Positions 17,616-26,018 of a stretch of DNA of 45,662 nt are shown in pieces; position 1 is the first letter of the stretch; every line of letters starts with the position of its first letter. Below the pieces are notes generated by a model, which had not been told where the DNA came from, ran no database searches, and worked only from the letters and a program-made list of their open reading frames with translations. The stretch comes from Devosia equisanguinis (GTDB lineage Bacteria; Pseudomonadota; Alphaproteobacteria; Rhizobiales; Hyphomicrobiaceae). The stretch covers positions 1-45,662 of the forward strand of contig CAMDBL010000009.1 of assembly GCA_945889015.1 (NCBI GenBank), written 5' to 3'. The translations under genes and the position numbers were made by a program.

Positions 17616-18101
17616 ATGGCACTCATAGCGCATCGAACGAATTTCAGCAGGGCTGCCCTCTCGGCGGCCCTGACGTTCTTGTTGATTGTCGCGGGGGGAG
17701 CAGGGCTCGAGGCCAAAATGCGCTTGGAGCGATTGACTCTCGTGACGGCGAGCGGCGAGCGAACGATCGAGATCGAGATCGCGGAATCGCCCGAGGACAA
17801 GATGCGCGGGCTCATGTTCCGCACCTCCCTCGACGACGACAAGGGGATGCTGTTCCCATACGGTGATCCGCAGGAGGTCACGATGTGGATGAGGAACACC
17901 TTTATTCCTCTCGACATGGTCTTCATTCGCGGCGACGGCACGGTGCATCGCATCGAGGCGCGCACCGAGCCGATGTCGGAGCGCATCATCGCCTCCAAGG
18001 GCAAGGTGACGGCCGTTCTGGAACTCGCGGGCGGGGCGGCCGAGCGGCTTGGCCTCAAGGCCGGCGATAAGGTCCGCCACGGGGTGTTCAAGGGGAAATG
18101 A
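17616..18101 (+). CDS. DUF192-family exported protein
   Basis: A 161-residue protein with an N-terminal signal or anchor (LSAALTFLLIVAGGAGLEAK) and a DUF192 domain over the rest. Family marks are IAESPEDKMRGLMFRTSL, DDDKGMLFPY, MWMRNTFIPLDMVFI and the closing LELAGGAAERLGLKAGDKV. DUF192 proteins are small secreted beta-rich proteins of unsettled function. The frame is open to 17562, but ATG 17616 gives a proper signal peptide. The gene trails the cold-shock gene closely and likely shares its transcript; it converges on the amidohydrolase gene with a 56-base gap. Confidence 0.9.
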   Translation: MALIAHRTNFSRAALSAALTFLLIVAGGAGLEAKMRLERLTLVTASGERTIEIEIAESPEDKMRGLMFRTSLDDDKGMLFPYGDPQEVTMWMRNTFIPLDMVFIRGDGTVHRIEARTEPMSERIIASKGKVTAVLELAGGAAERLGLKAGDKVRHGVFKGK

Positions 18102-18157
18102 ACACCTCGCGCCGCATCGGGGCTGCGGCCGATGTCACCGACGGATCCTGGTCCACA

Positions 18158-19273
18158 TCAGCGCGGCGCGCGCAGGAGTTCCGGCAATCCGAACACTTTC
18201 GCCGCGGTTCCGCCTGCGAGAGCCGCTTGCTGCGCCGTGTCGAGCGCGCTCGTGCTCAGGATATGCTCGATCGGCTGGTACTCGGCCATGTCGGCGGCGT
18301 AGTCGGTTCCCATCATGATGCGATCGGGACCATGGACCTTCACCAGGTACTCGAGCTGGTGCGGGGTGAAGACGGTCGTATCCAGGTAGACCTGCCGTAG
18401 ATACTGGCTCGGTGGCTTGGGCAGATCGCCGCGCGCGTCACGCCGCGCGCCCCAGGCGTGATCGATGCGGCCGGAGTAGGCCGGCAGGAAGCCGCCGCCG
18501 TGAACCGCATAGAGCTTGAGGCGGGGATGGCGCTCCAGCACGCCCGAAAAGATGATGTGATGCAACGCGACGCTGGTCGCGAGCGGATTGCCGATGATGT
18601 TGGAGAAGTAATAGTCGCCGAACCGGTGCGCGTGCGTGAAGCCGAACGGGTGGATCATAACGACAGCTCCGAGATCGGCGGCGGCGGCCCAGAACGGGTC
18701 GAGACCGCGGTCCGACAATTCCTTGTCGCCGACCTCGGTCAGGATCTGGACGCCGCGGAAGTTCAGATCGCGCATGCAGCGCGTCAGCTCGGCGACGGCG
18801 ATACCGGGATCCTGCAACGGCACGTTGCCGAGGCCGTAAAGCCGGTCGGGGGCATAGGCGCAGAATGCGGCGATGCCGTCGTTGACGAGGCGGGACGCGG
18901 CCAGCGCGGTGCCCACCGGCAGCGCGTAGTAGCACTGGATCTGATTGACCGAGACGAGCTGTGCGTCGATGCCCTGGGTATCGAGAACGGCAATGCGGTC
19001 CTTGGGATCGGCGAAAGCGGTGTTGCGGGCGCGCTCCTGCGTGGCGTTGATGGCCCAGCTGTCCTTGCCGGCGAACTTCGCCAGTGGGATCTGATCGAGC
19101 GTCACCAGATGTCCCGCGAGATCGTGGGCTTGCTGTATGAAGACGTGGGCGTGCACGTCACAGGTGAAGCTCGGCAGGCGCGGATTGATTTGGCCGGCAG
19201 GCCGCGCCGCGGTCGGGCCGTAACGGTTGTCACGGCCGGGCTCGAGCGCGCGCTCGTCGATGGGACTGTGCAT
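18158..19273 (-). CDS. ACMSD-like amidohydrolase (amidohydrolase_2)
   Basis: A 371-residue TIM-barrel metal enzyme of the group that contains aminocarboxymuconate-semialdehyde decarboxylase. Metal-site landmarks are DVHAHV (His41, His43), VMIHPFGFTHAHRFGDYYF, LKLYAVHGGGFLPAYSGR and RIMMGTDYAADM, the final Asp being the usual metal ligand or base. These proteins decarboxylate or hydrolyse aromatic-derived acids; the substrate cannot be told from sequence. It is divergent, over 287 bases, from a tricarboxylate-type receptor gene that leads a permease and a MetE-like gene, so it probably works on the compound imported by that system. The first 30 residues are unlike the family and may not be needed. 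Confidence 0.87.
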   Translation of the reverse strand: MHSPIDERALEPGRDNRYGPTAARPAGQINPRLPSFTCDVHAHVFIQQAHDLAGHLVTLDQIPLAKFAGKDSWAINATQERARNTAFADPKDRIAVLDTQGIDAQLVSVNQIQCYYALPVGTALAASRLVNDGIAAFCAYAPDRLYGLGNVPLQDPGIAVAELTRCMRDLNFRGVQILTEVGDKELSDRGLDPFWAAAADLGAVVMIHPFGFTHAHRFGDYYFSNIIGNPLATSVALHHIIFSGVLERHPRLKLYAVHGGGFLPAYSGRIDHAWGARRDARGDLPKPPSQYLRQVYLDTTVFTPHQLEYLVKVHGPDRIMMGTDYAADMAEYQPIEHILSTSALDTAQQAALAGGTAAKVFGLPELLRAPR

Positions 19274-19560
19274 GGGGGTTCCCGCGTTTTGGTGAGAGTC
19301 GACCGACGTCGCGGCCGTTGCGCCAGTCTTTAGCAGGGTCAGGCAGCCTGCTGAATGGCCCGCTGCGCGTCCCAGCCGTGCGACGAGAACAAGTGAGGAG
19401 CAGATTTTGGCCGTGGTCGGTGCCGACGTACAAATACTGCTATTCTCAGCCTGCCCATCAGGGTCTACACGTGATTGGACTGGTTGGGTGCCGACGCCGA
19501 AAAAATGGTGCGGCGACAGAACCTGGCTCCGTCATTCGTCGACTGCTCTGGGAGGAAATA

Positions 19561-20649
19561 TTGGACCGCAGGACATTTTCGCTCGGCGTTGCCGCTACTG
19601 CAGCGGCTCCTGTCGTGGTGGCCGCGTCGGGAGCGGCTCGAGCCGCCAGCTTCGCCGGCAAGACGGTCGAGCTCGTCATTCCGTTCTCGACGGGTGGCGG
19701 CTCCGACACCTGGGCCCGGTTCATTGCGCCATTCTTCTCCAAATACCTGCCCGGCACGCCGACAGTCGTAGTGAAGAATGTGCCCGGGGGTGGCTCGACT
19801 TCCGGAGCCAATCAGTTCGCCAGCACCGCGCGGCCGGACGGTATGTCTGCGCTCGGTACGTCCGGCTCGACGCAGTTTCCCTATCTGCTCGGCGACCCCC
19901 GCGTGAAGTACGAATACAAGGACTGGCGGGTCGTGCTCGCGGCACCGACCGGGGGTGTCGCCTACATCTCCTCGAAGTTCGACGCCAAGTCGGTCAAGGA
20001 TCTGGCCAAACTCAAGGGCCAGCAGCTCGTTTACGGCAGCCAGGGTGCGACGTCGCTCGATCTCGTACCGCTGCTCGGCTTCCGCATGCTCGGGCTGGAC
20101 GTGAAGCACGTGTTCGGCATGAAGGGCCGCGGTGACGGGCGGCTCGCCTTCGAGCGCGGCGAGGCCACGATCGACTATCAGACGACATCGGCCTACCTGA
20201 AGAACTCCGTGCCGCTGGTCAAGGAGGGCAAGGCGGTGCCGCTGTTCTCGTGGGGCGCGATCGACGCCAACGGTAAGCTGGTGCGCGATCCGACGTTCCC
20301 GGATCTGCCACACATCGAGGAGGCGGTCGAAATCGTCCTCGGCAAGAAGCCGTCTGGCGTCGAATGGGAGGCGTTCCGCGCGTTCCTGATCTCCGGCTTC
20401 CCGGCACAGAAGCTGCTCGTTCTGCCGAAGGGGACACCGGACGATATCCTGGAGGCTTACCGAGCCGCCACACGGGCCATGATCAAGGATCCCGAGTACC
20501 AGAAAAACCGGGTGACCGCGATCGGCGACTACGAGCAGCTCACCGACAAGGCGGGCGAGGAACTCTACAAGGAAGGCACGACGATCTCGACCGAGGCACG
20601 CGCCTGGGTCCGCGACTTCCTGGGCAAGAACTACAACGTGAAGTTCTGA
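19561..20649 (+). CDS. Tripartite tricarboxylate transporter substrate-binding protein (TctC family)
   Basis: A 362-residue periplasmic receptor. The start is TTG 19561, fixed by GGAGG five bases upstream and by the signal that follows: a twin-arginine type MDRRTFSLGVAATAAAP, unlike most TctC proteins, which use Sec signals. The mature part shows family motifs: KTVELVIPFSTGGGSDTWAR, TVVVKNVPGGGSTSGANQF, and a C-terminal VLPKGTPDDILEAYRAATR. TctC receptors bind carboxylates such as citrate, terephthalate or other aromatic acids and hand them to TctAB. A strong hairpin at 20656-20692 separates it from the permease gene and would allow the receptor to be made in excess. The ligand is unknown; the neighbouring amidohydrolase hints at an aromatic-derived acid. 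Confidence 0.9.
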   Translation: MDRRTFSLGVAATAAAPVVVAASGAARAASFAGKTVELVIPFSTGGGSDTWARFIAPFFSKYLPGTPTVVVKNVPGGGSTSGANQFASTARPDGMSALGTSGSTQFPYLLGDPRVKYEYKDWRVVLAAPTGGVAYISSKFDAKSVKDLAKLKGQQLVYGSQGATSLDLVPLLGFRMLGLDVKHVFGMKGRGDGRLAFERGEATIDYQTTSAYLKNSVPLVKEGKAVPLFSWGAIDANGKLVRDPTFPDLPHIEEAVEIVLGKKPSGVEWEAFRAFLISGFPAQKLLVLPKGTPDDILEAYRAATRAMIKDPEYQKNRVTAIGDYEQLTDKAGEELYKEGTTISTEARAWVRDFLGKNYNVKF

Positions 20650-20655
20650 GTCACG

Positions 20656-20692
20656 GCGCGGCCGAACGGGGGTTACACCCGATCGGCCGCGC
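20656..20692 (+). terminator. Intercistronic stem-loop between receptor and permease genes
   Basis: GCGCGGCCGA (20656-20665) pairs perfectly over ten bases with TCGGCCGCGC (20683-20692), and an inner GGGT/ACCC stem fits in the loop. No T run follows, so partial termination or protection of the receptor mRNA from 3' decay is more likely than full termination. The permease gene begins 115 bases further on. Confidence 0.6.
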
Positions 20693-20807
20693 TACGTCCG
20701 CCTATTCGGGTAGCGTGCCATTCCTTCGCTGAGGCGAGTCGCGAAGCCCGTCACGGGCGCGGTTCGAGCAGTCGGCATCAGACCAGCCCGGCCAGGGAGA
20801 AAATGTC

Positions 20808-22835
20808 ATGCTCGAGGCGCTCGGCACTGCGCTGGTGAACCTCCTCGCGGTCAAGCATCTCGCCTACATGACCCTCGGTATCTCCGTCGGGCTGATGGTG
20901 GGGATTCTACCGGGACTGGGCGGCATCGCGGGCATGTCGCTGCTGATCCCCTTCATCTACGGGATGGACCAAGTCTCGGCGCTCGCCATGCTGGTCGGAC
21001 TGGTGGCGGTCATTCCCACCGGCGACACCTTCACATCGGTGCTGATGGGTATCCCAGGCTCGAGCGCCAGCCAGGCGACGGTGCTCGACGGATTTCCGAT
21101 GGCCAAGAAAGGGCAGGCCGCGCGTGCTTTGAGCGCGGCCTTTTCCGCATCGCTGCTCGGCGGTGTGTTCGGGGCCATCGTTCTGACCGGTTTCGTGGTG
21201 ATCGCCCGGCCGCTGATCCTGTTCTTTGGAACCGCCGAGCTGTTCATGCTGGCGGTGCTCGGTTTGTCGGTCGTCGGTGTGCTCGCCGGCGCCAGTGTCG
21301 CGCGCGGGATCGCGGCTTGCGGCCTGGGGCTGCTCATCGGTGCCATCGGTGCCGCTCCCGCGACCGGCGAGACGCGCTTCGACCTCGGCATCGCCTATCT
21401 GCAGGACGGCGTGCCGCTGGTGATCATCGGCCTTGGTCTCTTCGCGATCCCCGAGATCGCCGAGCTGATGCGCCGCAACCAGCCGATCTCCGAGAAATCG
21501 GGACTCGGAGGTGGCTGGCTGACCGGTGTCGCCGATACCATGCGCCATTGGTTCATCGTGTTGCGCTGCGCGACGCTCGGCACCATCGTCGGCGCGATAC
21601 CGGGGCTTGGAGGAGGCGTCGTCGACTGGATCGCCTACGGACATGTGGTGCAGACCTCGCGCGATCAGTCGCAGTTCGGCAAGGGCGATGTGCGCGGCGT
21701 GATCGCACCCGAATCCGCCAACAACGCCCTGCAGGGCGGCGCGCTGATGCCGACGCTGCTGTTCGGCATTCCAGGGTCGGGCAGCATGGCCGTGTTCCTC
21801 GGCGGCATGGTGCTGCTCGGGATACAACCCGGTCCGTCGATGGTCACGACCGAGCTGCACCTGACCTACACGATCGCCTGGACGCTGGCGCTGGCCAGCG
21901 TCATTGGAGCAGCCATCTGCTTTCTGCTGGCGGCCCCGATCTCGCGGCTCAGCTACGTCCCCTTCAACCTGATCTCGCCGTTCATGATCATGATCATCTG
22001 CTTCGCAGCCTTCCAGGCGCGGCGCAGTCTCGTCGATCTTCTGGTCCTGTTCGCGGTCGGCTTGCTCGGTATCCTGCTGCGACGCTTCGGTTGGCCGCGG
22101 CCGGCGTTCCTGATCGGATTCGTGCTTGCCGATCAGGCTGAGAATTACCTCTACCAGTCGGTTCAGTTCTACGGCTGGGGCTTTCTGCAACGTCCCGGCG
22201 TGCTCGTGATCGGCGGTCTTGCCCTGGCGTCAATCCTGCTGGCTATGCGTGGACGCGTCTCCGACGACGGGGTCGCCGTGAAGCCGGTGGCGTCGGCCGC
22301 GCAGCCTGATCAGCCCCAGGCAGCGGTGCAAATCCTCGGCGGAACCAGCACGAAGGAGCGCTGGCCGCAGATCGTCTTCGCGCTCCTGGTCACGGCGGCG
22401 TTCGTCTATGCGTTGATCGACAGCATCCGGCTGTCCTTCCTCGGCTCAGTTTTTCCGGCGTCCGTCGCCGCTCTGATGCTGGTATTCGCGGCGTATCTGC
22501 TGGCGATGATGATCTTCGCGCGGCCGGGTCATAACACCCACTACGATCAGGAGCTCGCGGCCCGGCTCACGACGAACGACGAGACCAGCATCTGGCCGTC
22601 GGTCGGCTGGTTCGCCTTGCTGTTCGGTCTGTGTGCGCTGGTGGGATTTATCCTCTCCATTGCCGTCGTCATTCCAGCGCTCTTGATGGCGCGTGCCCGT
22701 CTCGGCCTCGGCGGCACGCTGCTTTACACTGTGCTCTGCGTGGGCTTCATGGTCGGCATGGGGTATATGCTGGTGCTCGATTTCCCGCCGGGGCTGCTGC
22801 AGTCCTACGCGACGCTGCCCTGGCCGTTGAGATAG
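20808..22835 (+). CDS. TctA-TctB fusion permease of a tripartite tricarboxylate transporter
   Basis: A 675-residue membrane protein. The first 500 residues are TctA: AYMTLGISVGLMVGILPGLGG near the start, IPTGDTFTSVLMGIPGSSAS, and a second copy of the same signature, GTIVGAIPGLGGGVVDWIAYG with ALMPTLLFGIPGSGSMAV, reflecting the inverted-repeat fold. After a soluble linker (about 485-515) a TctB-like four-helix domain follows, from PQIVFALLVTAAFVYALID to the C-terminus. The usual system has TctA and TctB as separate genes, so this is a natural fusion. It is sodium- or proton-coupled and works with the TctC receptor encoded upstream. GGGAG eight bases before ATG 20808 supports the start. Confidence 0.9.
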   Translation: MLEALGTALVNLLAVKHLAYMTLGISVGLMVGILPGLGGIAGMSLLIPFIYGMDQVSALAMLVGLVAVIPTGDTFTSVLMGIPGSSASQATVLDGFPMAKKGQAARALSAAFSASLLGGVFGAIVLTGFVVIARPLILFFGTAELFMLAVLGLSVVGVLAGASVARGIAACGLGLLIGAIGAAPATGETRFDLGIAYLQDGVPLVIIGLGLFAIPEIAELMRRNQPISEKSGLGGGWLTGVADTMRHWFIVLRCATLGTIVGAIPGLGGGVVDWIAYGHVVQTSRDQSQFGKGDVRGVIAPESANNALQGGALMPTLLFGIPGSGSMAVFLGGMVLLGIQPGPSMVTTELHLTYTIAWTLALASVIGAAICFLLAAPISRLSYVPFNLISPFMIMIICFAAFQARRSLVDLLVLFAVGLLGILLRRFGWPRPAFLIGFVLADQAENYLYQSVQFYGWGFLQRPGVLVIGGLALASILLAMRGRVSDDGVAVKPVASAAQPDQPQAAVQILGGTSTKERWPQIVFALLVTAAFVYALIDSIRLSFLGSVFPASVAALMLVFAAYLLAMMIFARPGHNTHYDQELAARLTTNDETSIWPSVGWFALLFGLCALVGFILSIAVVIPALLMARARLGLGGTLLYTVLCVGFMVGMGYMLVLDFPPGLLQSYATLPWPLR

Positions 22836-23043
22836 GCGTGCGCTGGTCGGACGCTTGGCCCGCCAGTGGGCGTTCGGCCAGGTTCGTCGCCTCAGTCCAG
22901 GCGCCGAGCCATGCCCAGCGGGAATGCCCGGCGGCCTCGAAGGTGGCTTGATGCCCGGCGCTGCGTCTGCCACCTAGTAGCGGGCCGTGGCGCTTCGGCG
23001 CTTCGGACGCCGGCAACGCAGAACAGCGAACAGGGTGGACGCC

Positions 23044-24213
23044 ATGGCCATGAAGATCAGTACCGAACGCATTTTGACCACCCACGTCGGCTCGATGCCG
23101 CGGCCAGAGGATCTGCTGGTGCTGTTGCGGGCGGAGGACCGCGGCGAGGCCGTCGACCAGAAGGCGCTGCAGGCGCGCGCGACCACCGCCGTGATGCAGA
23201 CCGTCAAGGACCAGGTTGCGGCCGGCGTCGACGTCGTCAACGACGGCGAAATGAGCAAGATGTCCTACCACGTCTACCTGAAGCACCGGCTCACCGGTCT
23301 TTCCAGCGTCGACGGCGACGGCGTTCCCGGCCGCCCGATCATGCTCGACATTCTCGATCACCCCGAGATGATCCCCGCTCAGCAGCAGGGCGGCGGCACC
23401 GACTTGCTGAAGGCCACGGTCTGCGACGGCCCGATCGCCTACAAGGATCGCGCACCGCTCGATCGTGATCTCGCCAACGTCAAGTCGGCCGCTGCGGCAG
23501 CCAGGCCCACCGACGTGTTCATGACTTCGGCCTCGCCGGGCTGCCTCTCGACCTACGTCCCCAACCGCCACTATCCCAATCGCGACAAATACCGCGAGGA
23601 GTTGGCGGTGGCGCTGCGGACCGAGTACGAGGCGATTTACAATGCCGGGATCGTGCTGCAGGTCGACTGTCCCGATCTCGCGGGTTGCCGCCATACCGAC
23701 TATCAGAAGATGTCGGATGCAGAGTTCATGGCGGATGCCGAAAAGAGCATCGAGGCGCTCAACGAGGCGACCAAGAACATCCCGCCGGAGGCCATGCGGA
23801 TGCACATCTGCTGGCTGAATTATTCCGGTCCGCACACGCACGACATTCCCGTCGCCAAGCTGTTCGGGCTGCTTGCCAAGGCGCGGCCGGCCGCCATCCT
23901 GTTCGAGGGCGCCAATCCCCGTCACGAGCACGAGTGGGAGGACTGGAAGGCGGCAAAGTTGCCCGACCACAAGATCCTGATCCCCGGCGTGATCGACTCG
24001 ACCACCAATTTCGTCGAGCATCCCCGCCTGGTCGCCCAGCGCATCTGTCATTACGCCGATGTCGTCGGACGCGAGCGCGTGATCGCAGGATCCGACTGCG
24101 GCTTTGGTACTTACGCCGGCCGCAAGGGCGTCTATCCTTCGGTCGTGCTGTCGAAATTCAAGGCCATGGCGGAAGGTGCGCGACTGGCCTCGGAGAAACT
24201 TTGGAAGAAGTGA
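23044..24213 (+). CDS. MetE C-terminal-like methyltransferase family protein
   Basis: A 389-residue single-domain relative of the catalytic half of cobalamin-independent methionine synthase; MetE itself is about 750 residues with an additional N-terminal barrel. The opening ILTTHVGSMPRP is typical of the short family. The zinc ligands expected from MetE are present: His254 and Cys256 in MRMHICWLN, Glu288 in ILFEGAN and Cys352 in GSDCGFG, so a metal-thiolate methyl-transfer chemistry is plausible. Short members often sit in catabolic clusters rather than methionine operons, as here, behind a tricarboxylate-type transporter and opposite an amidohydrolase, so the substrate may be a methylated or thiol-conjugated compound. 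ATG 23044 is used; the frame is open back to 22987. Confidence 0.85.
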   Translation: MAMKISTERILTTHVGSMPRPEDLLVLLRAEDRGEAVDQKALQARATTAVMQTVKDQVAAGVDVVNDGEMSKMSYHVYLKHRLTGLSSVDGDGVPGRPIMLDILDHPEMIPAQQQGGGTDLLKATVCDGPIAYKDRAPLDRDLANVKSAAAAARPTDVFMTSASPGCLSTYVPNRHYPNRDKYREELAVALRTEYEAIYNAGIVLQVDCPDLAGCRHTDYQKMSDAEFMADAEKSIEALNEATKNIPPEAMRMHICWLNYSGPHTHDIPVAKLFGLLAKARPAAILFEGANPRHEHEWEDWKAAKLPDHKILIPGVIDSTTNFVEHPRLVAQRICHYADVVGRERVIAGSDCGFGTYAGRKGVYPSVVLSKFKAMAEGARLASEKLWKK

Positions 24214-24222
24214 CGAGCCATA

Positions 24223-24255
24223 GCCGGCGCGAGACCTCGCGGGACTCGCGCCGGC
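24223..24255. terminator. Bidirectional terminator hairpin
   Basis: GCCGGCGCGAG (24223-24233) pairs perfectly over eleven bases with CTCGCGCCGGC (24245-24255), closed by an eleven-base loop. It fills the gap between the convergent MetE-like and DUF6745 genes. A short GTTTC follows on the plus strand. Confidence 0.75.
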
Positions 24256-24258
24256 GTT

Positions 24259-25356
24259 TCAGGTCCGCAGCCGCAGCCGCGTGTATTCCTGATCGGTCAG
24301 GCCATAGGTCCAGGCTACCGCCTCGCGCGCGGTGCGCATGGTCGGGGGCACCTGCAGCACGTAGTGGCGATAGCTGCCGTCGGGCTCGGGCGAGCCGTTG
24401 ACGACCTCGACCGCCGCCCAGCTGTCCCAGTGCTGCCAGGTCTTGACCCACAGCGATCCGGTGTCGTCGCGCGAAATGCAGACGGCGTCGGAGGCCGCGA
24501 TGTAGCGTTGCGGTGTCATGATGTCGATCATGCAGCGCCGCAGTACGGGGTCGCGCTCGCGGTTGACGAGTCCGACCGTAATCAGATCCTTGTCGTCGAC
24601 CATCCACCCCGGTATCCGCACGCCTTTCCAGCTGTGATAGGTCCAGCCGTCGGCGAAGCGCAGCGCCGGACCGTCACCTGAATGCAGCCTTCCCTGCTCG
24701 TCGACCTTCAGTACCTCGGGACGTTCCGAGACCCAGCAGATCGCCTCGTAGGGTGCTATCCATCCCGTCGACTCCGCGACTTTCAATAGGCCCACCACCG
24801 GAGCTGTCTCGCTGGCTAGGCCGCAGGTCTCGTTCAGCGATTGGTAGATCGCGAGCGGTGGCCCGTCGTGGGAGGAGAACGTCGCCTCCTCGAAGGGCAA
24901 CTCGCGGCGTGGCGGCGGCTGCCGCCTGAACCAATGCATCAGGTTGCGACGCCAGATGCTGGCGGCATGTCGATCGCCGTTGCGGGTGGCGGTATTGACC
25001 GCTTCCAGCACCGCGCGGCTCAGTGGCGAGGGCAAGCTCAGCCGCGCCTCGCTCCACAGGCGTGATCGGAATGTGCGGGAGGTCGAGAGTTCGACGGCGC
25101 GGCCGACACTGCGAATCACGGCATCGACCACGAGCGCCTTGACGCTCGCTCCGGCCTCGGTGGCAAATCGCGCCTCGCGGCGGCGATGAACGAGGTCTAC
25201 AGGACCCAGGCACCACACGATCTGCCGCGGCGGCGCGAGCCCGGCCGCGGCATAGGCTTCGTGGATGCCCTGCTCCGTCCGCGGGCGGTCGGAGCGTTCC
25301 GTCGAGCGACGGATCGCCTCCCACTTCACCCGCGCTGCCGCCAGCGACGCTTGCAT
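24259..25356 (-). CDS. DUF6745-domain protein of unknown function
   Basis: A 365-residue protein from ATG 25356 (MQASLAAARVKWEAI), which leaves a 22-base gap after the preceding gene; an open frame continues to 25485 but overlaps that gene. I recognise DUF6745 in the C-terminal half: GRLHSGDGPALRFADGWTYHSWKGVRIPGWMV, VLRRCMIDIMTPQRYIAAS, then VNGSPEPDGSYRHYVLQVPP and TAREAVAWTYGL. The N-terminal half is helical with an Arg/Pro-rich patch (WFRRQPPPRRELPF). It has no signal peptide or membrane segment and no known catalytic motif. The small partner encoded just upstream carries a GEVTGHRH motif; from memory, the two occur side by side in many bacteria, which suggests a conserved two-protein unit. 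Family call fairly sure, function unknown. Confidence 0.78.
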   Translation of the reverse strand: MQASLAAARVKWEAIRRSTERSDRPRTEQGIHEAYAAAGLAPPRQIVWCLGPVDLVHRRREARFATEAGASVKALVVDAVIRSVGRAVELSTSRTFRSRLWSEARLSLPSPLSRAVLEAVNTATRNGDRHAASIWRRNLMHWFRRQPPPRRELPFEEATFSSHDGPPLAIYQSLNETCGLASETAPVVGLLKVAESTGWIAPYEAICWVSERPEVLKVDEQGRLHSGDGPALRFADGWTYHSWKGVRIPGWMVDDKDLITVGLVNRERDPVLRRCMIDIMTPQRYIAASDAVCISRDDTGSLWVKTWQHWDSWAAVEVVNGSPEPDGSYRHYVLQVPPTMRTAREAVAWTYGLTDQEYTRLRLRT

Positions 25357-25378
25357 GTCGCCTGACAGCTCGGTGGCA

Positions 25379-25720
25379 TCAATCCATGACAAGGCGCGCC
25401 TCGCGCGGATCGAGCTCACGCTGCCGGCGGACGCGATAGGTGCCGCGTGGCAGATCGATCGGCGCGTGCTCCTCGTGGGCGACACGGGCGGTATTGTCGA
25501 CCGTCAGGTGACCGATGTAGAGCCCGCCGGGCACGTCGCGAGCAAGACCGTCGTCGCGGAAAAACGTCACGTTCTCGCGGATGACGTGGCGGTGGCCCGT
25601 GACCTCGCCTTCAGCGAGGACGTAGACGCCGTCAGCCGCGGTAGGCAACATCTGCCCGCGCGGTGCCACGTCGGGTACGCGCTCGATCAGCAGGTCGCCT
25701 TGTGCATAGAGGTCTCGCAT
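25379..25720 (-). CDS. Small conserved protein with GEVTGHRH motif, DUF6745 partner
   Basis: A 113-residue cytosolic-type protein. Its conserved-looking core is QGDLLIERV near the start, VLAEGEVTGHRHVI in the middle, HEEHAPIDLPRGTYRVRRQREL near the end and a closing RLVMD. The clustered histidines and glutamates (GHRH, HEEH) on a predicted all-beta protein resemble a small cupin-like metal site, but this is inference. AGGAG nine bases before ATG 25720 fixes the start. It is the first gene of a two-gene minus-strand unit with the DUF6745 gene (22-base gap). From memory similar pairs occur widely with no assigned role. Confidence 0.75.
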   Translation of the reverse strand: MRDLYAQGDLLIERVPDVAPRGQMLPTAADGVYVLAEGEVTGHRHVIRENVTFFRDDGLARDVPGGLYIGHLTVDNTARVAHEEHAPIDLPRGTYRVRRQRELDPREARLVMD

Positions 25721-26018
25721 CGGTGGTTACTCCTGTCCTCGACTTCACGCTCTCAGTGGCCCGGACCAGGGGATAGGCCTCGCAGGGGAAGCCTATGCAA
25801 CTAATTGGGCTCCAGACCCGTGGCGAAAAAGGGGCAGTGGGAGCAAGTCGTTGCGTGTGGCTGGGCGCTCATCCACAACGCTGCTTGGCGGGAACTGTTC
25901 CACCGTTCGGCGTGGAGGTATCGTTTCTCGCGACGGTGCTCGAGGGTTGCGTGCGCCGGGCGAATGCGCGATGGCGTTCCAGTGGCATTCGCAGCCCATC
26001 GATCATGCGCGAGGAGCA

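Noticed and set aside
20907-22190. Minus-strand open frame opposite the TctA-TctB gene
   Set aside because: Highly charged, low-complexity translation; the sense strand is a clear permease.
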